A stretch of 10,177 bases of DNA from Pholiota molesta. Lineage: Eukaryota > Basidiomycota > Agaricomycetes > Agaricales > Strophariaceae. Made by a program: the position numbers and the translations under genes. The notes beneath the pieces are model-generated. The model made no database searches. It was not told the DNA's origin and was given only the letters and a program-made list of their open reading frames with translations. This document shows positions 1-8,431 of this stretch, piece after piece. Positions within the stretch are counted from its first letter, which is position 1. Every line of letters begins with the position of its first letter. The DNA is taken from positions 1 to 10,177 of the forward strand of contig JACGCK010000626.1 in the NCBI GenBank assembly GCA_014925825.1, in the 5' to 3' direction.

Positions 1-306
1 CTTGCAATATGGAATGCCACCAATGTTCGCTTGTTCTTTGTGAAGCACACGCAAACTCCACAGCGTCAAATAACGGAAACAGTTACCAATGTTGTCGGTG
101 GCTTCTGGCGAAGGACGTCAGACACCAATCAATCTCGACAGCGTGCCGGTTGATATAGTATTAGATATTGCATACTTAGTAGATTTTGTATAACACAATA
201 CGTACCGTATACCATTTATAGCGAGCTCAGTCAACTGACCAAATAAGTCAACACCTACCCAATTTAGCGCTTCATGCTCCCATTCTTTTAATCCACCGGC
301 ATTCAT
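1..306 (-). other. possible first exon(s) of an unidentified divergent gene, partial
   Basis: Reading leftward from an ATG at 306-304, a 34-codon open stretch begins MNAGGLKEWEHEALNWVG and continues to a good donor, GTACGT, near 203-198. Its amino-acid composition looks protein-like. Further left on the same strand, the stretch from about 113 to 1 is open in one frame and contains NIGNCFRYLTLW and HKEQANIGGIPYCK. I could not join the two by a standard intron in phase. I do not recognise a family. The ATG overlaps the OGG1 start base for base on the opposite strand (shared CATG), which leaves no room for separate leaders, so one of the two starts may be wrong. On the plus strand, 1-150 is also open without any recognisable product. 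The 3' part of any gene lies outside the window. Confidence 0.25.
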
Positions 307-1775
307 GACATTGGTTGGCTTCAGAAGCATTCCTTTGCCCCTCGTACAACTTTCACTAGATGCAGTCTTAAAATGTGGGCAATCATTTCGGTGGTCAATA
401 CTCGCTCCTCCACTTTCCGAAAACGCACTTGCCGAAGGCAAACCAGAAGACTCGCCCTCTCATAAACGAGTTGAATACCGTCTATGTCTGAGGGACCGTG
501 TCGTGTGCCTGCGTCAATCATCCGATGCACTCTACTATCGCAGTGTCTTTCCGGATCCTCAACCATCGCCGACCGCCCTGCCAGTGCGTGAAGCGGAAAC
601 ACTGGAATGGTTGAAAGATTATTTCCAGTTAGACATCGACCTCGTTTCTCTCTATCAGGAATGGAGTGCAAAAGATACAGTTTTTGCCAAGTTTCAGGAG
701 AGATTTGAAGGCATACGAATGCTAAGACAGGATCCTTGGGAAAATCTCATATCGTAGGTCGCATGCATTTTACTATATAACTCTTTAACGATTTTAACAG
801 ATTTATATGTTCCTCAAACAACAATATATCCCGAATAACGAAAATGGTTCAAAATCTTTGCACTCACTATTCTCCCCCCTTGCTTTCCATAGAACATCCA
901 TTCTCTCCGTCTGAAAGCATCGCATATCACCCATTCCCACCCCCATCAGCACTTGCAGACTCAGGCGTTGGATTAAACCTGCGTTCTCTTGGTTTTGGGT
1001 ACCGTGCCGATTTCATTCAACGCACAGCCAAAATGCTTGTAGATGCACATGGCGCTGGTTCCTCTGGTCTATCTTCTCCTCCCACAGAGGAATCAGAACT
1101 ATGGCTTCAAGGACTTAGGAAGCGAAGTACTGCTGATGCTAGGGAAGAGCTTCTCAAGTTTGTAGGCGTTGGAAGGAAGGTAGCAGATTGCATATTGCTG
1201 ATGAGCTTGGACAAGGTATTTTAATTTCACACAAACTCCGAGATATCCCAACTAATATTTGTTCTAGAAGGAAGTGGTTCCAGTGGACACTCATGTATAT
1301 CAGATTGCTGTGAAACATTACGGTATGAAAGCCCCTAATGGAGGGAAGGCTAATATGACCGCAAAACTATATGAAAGCGTAAATTCCAAATTTTTCTCCA
1401 TCTGGGGAGATTACGCTGGTTGGGCACATTCGGTATGTAGTTAAGATTAAAATCTTTTCTATTCGGATATCTCATTTTCCCCTCAAGGTTCTTTTCACTG
1501 CAGACTTGAAGTCCTTTTCGTCTCATGGACTGCCTGTGGCATCTCCATTGCAAACACCTGTTACTACACCCCGTAAAAACAAAAAGAGCCTCAAGTCCGA
1601 ATCTACGGTTCCAGCCCAGTTCGTCACGCCGGGAGGCTCTCCTCTCAAAAGAAAACTTGACATCAAAGTCGAAATTGTCGAACCTGTATCCCCAGGTACT
1701 TCTGAACTATGCGAGGAAGCGGCAGAGCACATGAATCTCGTGGACAGAGTCAAGAAACGAAGACGAAATATCTGA
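305..1775 (+). CDS. OGG1: 8-oxoguanine DNA glycosylase / AP lyase (OGG1)
   Basis: Base-excision-repair enzyme that removes 8-oxoguanine paired with C and nicks the abasic site; expected in nucleus and/or mitochondrion. Exons are 305-753, 801-1215, 1268-1432 and 1488-1775, giving 438 aa (human OGG1 is 345). Seen: GQSFRW (residues 25-30) of the N-terminal OGG domain; RQDPWENLISFICSSNNNI, with the Asn triplet at 156-158; then the HhH-GPD module GVGRKVADC with the Schiff-base lysine at K276, and VPVDTH with the catalytic Asp at D295. The K-to-D spacing of 19 equals human K249-D268, which also selects the acceptor at 1267. GWAHSVLFTADL follows; His342 sits where human has Gln315. The C-terminal tail, about 80 residues, is Lys/Pro/Ser-rich and ends in KKRRR, a possible nuclear signal. 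The start is the only nearby in-frame ATG and gives a normal N-terminus. TAP42 follows in tandem 268 bp downstream. Confidence 0.95.
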
Positions 1776-2014
1776 TGAGGTAGCTCTTATATCTTACTTA
1801 TGCCCAGCTCAGGCACTACTATCATACTACCTATTTTATTTTATCCTACACTTATACCCTGTGTGTTTTGTGTATATCCGTAGTCGAGATTAATGCAGTT
1901 GGTTGGGAATCATCAGCCTGAAGATTTTGTGAAGATTTTCAAAATACTTTGGAAGTTAAAACGGTTTCTCTGCATTTCCGGCCCGAACCTTCCGCCTAAT
2001 GCCCGCCCATAATC

Positions 2015-2044
2015 ATGAAACTCCTCAAACAGAAACCGTCATAA
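2015..2044 (+). other. upstream ORF of TAP42 (9 codons), overlapping its start
   Basis: ATG at 2015 opens a nine-codon ORF (MKLLKQKPS) whose TAA stop at 2042-2044 shares its last A with the TAP42 ATG at 2044 (TAATG). If the transcript begins upstream of 2015, this would be the first start codon met by scanning ribosomes, and the overlapping stop/start could allow termination-reinitiation. The transcription start is unknown, so translation of this ORF is an inference. Confidence 0.4.
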
Positions 2045-3496
2045 TGACTACCCTGCCAGCTTTATATGGCCGCATTTTGGCCAACACCGCGAAAGTTGTC
2101 AATCTAACTGCGATAGAGGATGAAACACAGGTATCGTTAATCCATTTATCTGTGATCTTCATTCGATAATCAGACCGCAATGTTTCAGGAACTGGTCGCA
2201 GAGTGCTTGAAGGACTTGAAGAGACTACACTCGCAAGTGATCGAGCGGTCAATTTTCAGCCCAAATGACCTGCTGGATGATATATCGACACAGGACCTCT
2301 TGTATCTTACTGTGCCCTATATTTTCGCGGAAGTGCAAGGTCGAGTGAATACACCGAAACGAGCGGACCGATTGAACTCACTCGTCGAGGTGGAGGTGCG
2401 TAGATTCCGATCGGGGTGAATTTACTGCGCCTGAAGTTAACTACAGTAGCCCATCTAGAAATATCTGAAAAGTTATATCTCTCTCCTGGAGCAATATGAG
2501 ATTATCCCTGCAGAGGAACGTGCTCTGTATGACCGCAAGGTTGCGCAGGTCGCCGACATCGCGAAGCGAAGAGAACTTAAGATCGCTCAATATAAGAAGG
2601 AGAAAGATTTAGTGGCTAGGATACAGGTAACTTCAGTCTTTGTCTATATGTACGCTTTGCGGAGAACTGATGCTAGAATGCAGACCGTGCGCAAACGTCG
2701 AGGACAAGCGCAAGCAACAGATGATACGCCGACAGACTACGAGCTTATATCCTCTCTGCTTCCTTCTTCAACCAAGGCAAAAGAAGACGAGGAACTTGAT
2801 TCAGAGACAGATGAAGTTCTCCGAGAAACAACTCTCCTCCTGCTTCGTCTCCTATACGTCCATGCAAGCACCCAATTACAGAGCTCGGAAATCGAACTCG
2901 AACTCCTTCGCAATGCACCTCCCAGCCCAACCATAGTACCAGTCATCGAAGACGAAAGAGATAAAAAGAAGAAAGCGGAGGATGATGCCTGGAAATTGGA
3001 TATCCCTATAGCGGGAGGTCCAGATGGCAAGGGGCCCTTGATGGATCCAAGTGGCAAGGTATGACTCTGTCCTCATAATCGCATGATCACATACTGATGA
3101 TAATTTACAGCCTCTTCGGCCATTTACCATCCTGCCGTCTGATGCAGGTGAAAGAGCCCGTCTACAAAGCCAAGTATTCGGGCCTGGTCACAGATTACCT
3201 ACTATGTCGATCGATGAATACCTAGAGATCGAGCGCCAGAGAGGCAATATAATTACAGGCGGAGGGTGAGATACAGTCCAGACACTTTTTCATCCCGCTT
3301 TCTGATCCTTATTTTTTATAGGCCTGCATCGCAAGCCGCTCCAACGTCGTCCGAGCAACTTGCGATCGACTCGGAGATGGACGGCACTGTAGAGGGAGAG
3401 ATTAAGTCAGAATTCAAACGACAGAAAGAAGAAAATTGGGCACTATTTACCGAAGCCAACCCTCGGGGTGCTGGAAACACGATGAACAGGGGTTAA
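2044..3496 (+). CDS. TAP42: TAP42/alpha4-family PP2A-associated regulatory protein
   Basis: Cytosolic regulator that binds the catalytic subunits of PP2A-like phosphatases and, in yeast, acts downstream of TORC1. Exons: 2044-2130, 2189-2395, 2459-2626, 2684-3058, 3111-3265, 3322-3496; 388 aa (yeast 366, human alpha4 339). Seen: an N-terminal helical part with IFSPNDLLDDISTQDLLYL and LKSYISLLEQYEIIP, the RRELKIAQYKKEK segment, a charged acidic/basic middle, and a C-terminus nearly identical in pattern to yeast Tap42: LPTMSIDEYLEIERQRG, ITGGG, and the terminal GAGNTMNRG. All introns keep frame. For intron 1, acceptor 2188 is preferred because it joins DETQ to ELVAEC; acceptor 2173 would add five residues (TAMFQ) in frame. 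Intron 3 (2627-2683) is stop-free and a multiple of three, so an isoform retaining 19 codons cannot be excluded. Convergent with YPT6. Confidence 0.93.
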
Positions 3497-3523
3497 TCGG
3501 TGGCTAAGCATCTGGACGTATGC

Positions 3524-3529
3524 AATAAA
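3524..3529 (+). promoter_or_regulatory. candidate poly(A) signal of TAP42
   Basis: An exact AATAAA hexamer lies 28 nt after the TAP42 stop codon, in the AT-rich 201-bp spacer between the convergent TAP42 and YPT6 genes. Fungal poly(A) signals are loose, so this is a positional inference only. Confidence 0.4.
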
Positions 3530-3697
3530 TACATAACCTGATCCTAACTCTCAAAATTCGAACTTGGTTCAAACAATTGACGAGTAATATGATGCAAGCA
3601 GTTGGGGTATCTTTCACAAGCTCGTCCAATGTCGTGAATATAAATTAGGTCGTACAAACGTAGAGATATATCGGTGTCCTATCCCCACCCTCAAAGC

Positions 3698-4609
<912 letters not shown>

Positions 4610-4647
4610 GGCTGCGAAAGAACAGGGCCTGGAGATAGGGGCCTCGG

Positions 4648-4656
4648 ATATATATA
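4648..4656 (-). promoter_or_regulatory. TATA-like tract upstream of YPT6
   Basis: An alternating ATATATATA run lies about 40 nt before the YPT6 start codon, with a CT-rich stretch (roughly 4660-4690, read on the minus strand) beyond it. This could position YPT6 transcription with a very short leader. TATA-like tracts are common by chance in AT-rich spacers, so support is weak. Confidence 0.3.
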
Positions 4657-4743
4657 CAGACAAGAAGAGAGAATTTGAGAAAGCGGAAAGTCGGATGAAC
4701 TGGCAACTACTCGTTACTCCAGTGACCAGTCCATTAGCAGCAC

Positions 4744-4772
4744 CACGTGTAGCACACCAATATCCACACGTG
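4744..4772. promoter_or_regulatory. paired CACGTG E-boxes flanking a CCAAT box in the YPT6/MET12 divergent promoter
   Basis: CACGTG occurs at 4744-4749 and again at 4767-4772, with CCAAT at 4757-4761 between them, 28-56 bp before the MET12 ATG. The second box, read on the minus strand, is ATCACGTG and fits the yeast Cbf1 site RTCACRTG. Cbf1 with Met4/Met28 drives sulfur-amino-acid genes in budding yeast, and MET12 encodes a methionine-pathway enzyme. CCAAT is the HAP/NF-Y target. That these factors act here is inference; the sites are exact in the sequence. Confidence 0.55.
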
Positions 4773-4799
4773 ATCGCTCGCGTTCTGAAAATCTGATCA

Positions 4800-7130
4800 A
4801 TGGCCGCCCCATACCATACATCCACCATGAAGATATCCACCCAAATCGCAGTCCGAGATGCATCCAATCCATTCTACACCTTTGAATTCTTCCCCCCTCG
4901 CACGGATCAGGTCCGTTCATCGCTGATTCATCTGCGCATCCTAACGTCGCTCTGGTGTAGGGATTTGAGAATCTCATGTCTCGTATCTCGCGACTCTCTG
5001 TCCTCGATCCTCTAGCAATAAGCGTGACATGGGGAGCCGGTGGATCTACGAAGGACCGGAGTCTTGAACTCGCTGGATTGACTCAAAACAACGGATTGAA
5101 CACCATTCTACATCTCACCTGCACAAATATGGAGATGGGACTCATTGATGAAGTCTTGAAGACTGTGAAGGATCGAGGGATTCAGAATATTCTGGCACTT
5201 CGTGGAGGTGTGTCTACCCCAAACTTTTATCTGAATTACGGTTAATCACACCTTCATGAAGACGCGCCTCGTGGTGAAGAAGAATGGATCGCGTCTGATC
5301 CTCGATTCACCCGTGCTATCGACCTCGTTTCGTACATCCGCTCTGTTCCGGAATACTCTTCATGGTTTTGCGTTGGAGTAGCAGGTAAACAACTCGTAAA
5401 TGGACTCGCTTATTTGCTCACCACATGGGCAATTAGGATACCCAGACGGGCATGCAGATAATCCCATCGATGAAGACACAGAAATCGATCGATTGAAAGC
5501 AAAAGTTGATGCTGGAGCAGATTTCATTCTCACCCAGCTTTTCTACGACGCAGAACATTTCTTGAAATGGTATCGCAAGGTTAGAGAAAAGGGTTAGTTC
5601 CCAAAACATCGATGTTAAGGCTTTACTGAAAGACGGATGTAGGTATCACAGTGCCTATCATACCTGGCATTATGCCCATACAAACCTATTCATCATTTAC
5701 AAGGATAACGAAGTTGTGCGGTGCACGAGTGCCTGACTCGTTAGCAGAGCAACTTGCTAGCATTGGTGCAAGTCGTTCAAAAAATTCGAAAGTTGCGAAT
5801 AATATTAACTTTTGTGTTCTCAGCATGATGATCAAGAGATCAAAGACTTTGGAGTGAAACTCGCTGTGGAAATCATCCAGAAATTAAGATCAGAAGGAGG
5901 TATCAATGGGTTCCATTTTTGCACTTTGAACCTGGAGAAAAGCGTTCACCGAGTTTTGGAGATTCTTGGCTGGGCCGGTATTTCTCCATCAGCTCCGAAC
6001 AAACTCATAGCCGTGCGCATCCTTTCAAAGATATAACTGACATTGGCTCACAAGATATCCCAATAAGGCACCGACCGCCTTGCTACAACCGACTCTGGAA
6101 GTGGAGAAGGACAAACACTATACCATCTCACCATCTCATGCAACTAGTTCTGCAACGCTCGGTCTTGCGACTATCTCGGTGAATGAAGGCGAAGGCGGAC
6201 GAGGAGAACTCAACAACGCAGCAAGCTGGGATGATTTCCCGAACGGTCGTTTTGGAGATTTCAAGAGCCCTGCATTCGGAAATCAAGACCCTTGGGGAGG
6301 ATCTGGGATTTCGGTGGGCCTCATCACCATGCCTCACCTTACCTTCTCTATGCTAACTTGCTCTGTGCACAGAGGAGCGAAGCTTTGGCACAATGGGGAA
6401 GTCCAAAGACACTCAAAGATCTAACACAGTTATTCCTTAACCACCTTCATTCAAAAATATCCAGCACTCCTTTCTCTCCTACCCCTTTATCTTCTGAATC
6501 GCTCCTGATCTTGCCACATCTAGAGAATATGACCAAACGAGGATGGTGGACAGTAGGATCACAGCCCGCTGTAGACGCTGCGAGTTCCACTGACCCAATA
6601 GTTGGTTGGGGTCCACGGTCTGGATACGTTTTTCAGAAATGTTTCGTTGAATTCTTCTGTGAGACGAAGGACCTTGAAGTTTTGGAACACAAAATTGCAA
6701 AGAAGGGCAATGGCTGGGTGCACTACTATGCTTGTAATTACAAGGTATTGTCCTTTCCCCCCTTATTAATACTCGATTTTCGACACTTGTTCCAGGGAGA
6801 ATGTCATAGCAATGTCCCTGATGATGGCAAAAACGCTGTTACCTGGGGTGTGTTTTCGGGAAAAGAGATTACACAAACAACCATCATCGAGCGCGAGTCA
6901 TTCCTCTCATGGAAGGTATGCAGCGTTTACTTTTACTTTCAAGACTGCTAGAAACTCACCTGTCATAGGATGAGGCATTCTCGATCTGGTCAGAATGGTC
7001 CACATTTTATCGACCCGGATCAGAGGAAAGACGACTCCTCGAGAGCATACGAGACAACCGGTGGCTGGTCAATGTGGTGCATCATGATTATAAAGAACCT
7101 GCTGAACTTTGGACATTCTTGCTTGAGTGA
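4800..7130 (+). CDS. MET12: methylenetetrahydrofolate reductase, MET12 type
   Basis: Reduces 5,10-methylene-THF to 5-methyl-THF, the methyl donor for methionine synthesis; FAD-dependent. Ten exons: 4800-4910, 4961-5207, 5262-5384, 5437-5592, 5643-5767, 5824-6012, 6068-6313, 6373-6744, 6796-6915, 6969-7130; 616 aa. Seen: FEFFPPRT with the catalytic-type Glu29; TWGAGGST (60-67); HLTCTN (88-93); NILALRG (113-119); AGADFILTQLFYD; VPIIPGIMPI; FHFCTLNLEK; then the eukaryotic C-terminal regulatory domain from WDDFPNGRFGD (371-381) through VTWGVFSGKEI and TTIIERESF to VHHDYKEPAELW. These last motifs resemble yeast Met12 more than Met13. Intron 5 (5768-5823) is GC-AG. Intron 6 (6013-6067) is placed from GTGCGC, a CTGAC branch and an AAG acceptor in the poorly conserved linker, so its acceptor is the least certain. 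The second Met (codon 10) is an alternative start. Confidence 0.93.
5768..5823 (+). other. GC-AG intron in MET12 (intron 5)
   Basis: 56 nt from donor GCAAGTC to acceptor TTCTCAG, with TATTAAC as a likely branch site. Exon 5 ends on a complete codon at 5767 and exon 6 resumes HDDQEIKDFGVKLAVE at 5824. Nearby GT dinucleotides at 5766, 5772 and 5775 are all in the wrong phase and create a stop. The GT at 5792 would leave only 32 nt. GCAAGT is the well-known strong form of minor-class GC donors. Confidence 0.8.
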
Positions 7131-7563
7131 GGTTAATCATGAAATAGTAGTGTAGATAGTCAAAGACTTTTCATGCTAAAGATGTAGAGATATTTTAAAG
7201 GACAAGAAACAAACTCAAGCAATATATAATGTATCACATCCATATCAATTGTATTATACTATTTCATCTACTTTCACTAAAAAAGCAGAGGATAGAGAAC
7301 AAGTATTCCAAATGACCGTGACGCCAATGACCAGTGATTTTTGCCATTGTAGAGAACCTAGCACACATTCGTTGGCATTCAAGCTTTAGGCCCCAGTCCT
7401 TAGTGCTATGGTCTTCCGAGTTCTCTTGCATGAGGCTAGGCATTTGAGCGAGGCTTCATCTGTTGCAGGTTCATCAAATGCTGAGTACTGACCACTAACG
7501 ATGGACGCTAGCGATCCGCAGAAACCGGCCGAAAATCAGTATGATAGTGCCATAGGGATTGCC
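7131..7563. other. convergent spacer between MET12 and the APC15 candidate
   Basis: 433 bp between two stop codons facing each other. The first half (to about 7300) is AT-rich, with ATATATAA and a short A-run, as expected of the MET12 3' untranslated region. The second half is more mixed and would be the 3' region of the minus-strand gene. I see no tRNA, repeat, exact AATAAA on the minus strand, or convincing coding exon. A plus-strand open frame from 7501 runs antisense into the APC15 candidate and is not supported. Confidence 0.5.
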
Positions 7564-8150
7564 TCACAGCAGGTCCGACGCTTCTTCTTCAAATTCTTCT
7601 GTTTCTGCCTCAGTTGGCTCGTCAACATCAGTGTCAATGGTCACATCTTCATCGAGGTCCTCCATGCTTGCGTCAAGGTCCTGAGCTGAATCATTTTCAC
7701 CATCATCTTCCAAGACGGAAGGTGCTGCGATACCAGACTGCATAGAAGCAGAGTCGTCTGTATCATCTTCGGCCTGAGGTACCTTGAGCGTTGGGATGCG
7801 AGTATGAATAATGATAAAACTTACATCGTTCTTTTCCTCTTGTCGCGTGAGCGATCTACCAATGGGGACGAGAAACGCGAAACCGCGATTATGGATAGCA
7901 TTGTTCTGCAGAATCGGTATTAACAAGACGTGAAAGTGCGTTCACTAGAGTTTGGGAGACTTGCAAGGTCTTCAACCTCATTCTCTTCATCGCTTAGGTC
8001 GTCCATCTCACGCTGGAAGTCTCGGATCGCGTTTAGGCTGTTATAGACGCGTCGTTTTCCTAGTGGCATCGGATGCGGCTGCGGCGGTTTCGGAAGAAGA
8101 CGCGGAAATATTGACTGGCTGGGTATTAGCGTTGGAGTAGCGCCAGACAT
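7564..8150 (-). CDS. probable anaphase-promoting complex subunit APC15/Mnd2
   Basis: Small acidic protein, 158 aa, from exons 8150-7965, 7905-7825 and 7773-7564. Metazoan Apc15 and yeast Mnd2 are small APC/C subunits that influence mitotic-checkpoint-complex turnover. Seen: N-terminal SIFPRLLPKPPQPHP (13-27), a charged segment REMDDLSDEENEVEDL, FLVPIGR (73-79), then an Asp/Glu-rich tail from residue 90 to the end including DLDASMEDLDED. The N-terminal FPR, the LVPIG core and the acidic tail follow the order in human APC15 (from memory: LFPRV, LVPIGK, acidic tail), which is the basis of the call. Low-complexity acidity limits certainty. Intron 1 (7964-7906) needs a GC donor; intron 2 (7824-7774, GTAAGT...CTCAG) is 51 nt and stop-free. 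A CT-rich tract lies just upstream of the start. creC ends 281 bp upstream on the same strand. Confidence 0.6.
7906..7964 (-). other. GC-AG intron in the APC15 candidate (intron 1)
   Basis: 59 nt, donor GCAAGTC (7964-7958), acceptor TTCTGCAG (ending 7906), with TTAATAC as a possible branch. It joins codon 62 (CTT) to AACAAT in phase 0 and opens the frame to FLVPIGR. The two downstream GT choices (7960 and 7947) are phase 1 and run into TAA within a few codons. Without splicing the first exon meets TAA soon after 7926. Confidence 0.7.
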
Positions 8151-8431
8151 GTCGCTTAGAAAATGAGAGTGGAAAGAGAAGATGAGAGAAGGAAGGAAGA
8201 GCAAACAAGTGCAACACGTTCTTTCACTTTTAGGAGCATCACTAATTTTCGAATTTATATCCACGATTGATCACCACAAGACTCCTTGTTGGTACATGGA
8301 CCTCGACCACAAACGTTACGATATTGAAATGTTTTGTCTCCATCTTTTTCACGCGCAGGATGACGGAAAGATAAGTAACAGACTTTGGATTGAGCGAGTA
8401 AAAAAATATAAGTTAGGTACAAATAAATAGG
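8151..8431. other. spacer between creC stop and APC15-candidate start
   Basis: 281 bp between two tandem minus-strand genes. The creC-proximal part (8395-8430) is AT-rich, as for a 3' untranslated region. The part next to the APC15 start (about 8151-8205) is strongly pyrimidine-rich on the minus strand, a common feature just before fungal transcription starts. No separate gene seen. Confidence 0.5.

Noticed and set aside
118..441. Minus-strand open frame spanning the OGG1 start
   Set aside because: Its first half is antisense to the conserved OGG1 N-terminus; only the part left of 306 was kept, as a weak candidate exon.
5766..5823. GT donors as alternatives to the GC donor in MET12 intron 5
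   Set aside because: GT at 5766, 5772 and 5775 are out of phase and lead to a stop; GT at 5792 leaves a 32-nt intron, shorter than any other here (47-71).
7131..7563. tRNA or other small RNA in the convergent spacer (a GGTTCATCAAATG run near 7470 recalls a T-loop)
   Set aside because: No matching acceptor, D or anticodon stems could be paired around it.
7501..7689. Plus-strand open frame with a protein-like beginning
   Set aside because: It runs antisense into the acidic tail of the APC15 candidate, has no family resemblance, and the acidic codons explain its openness.
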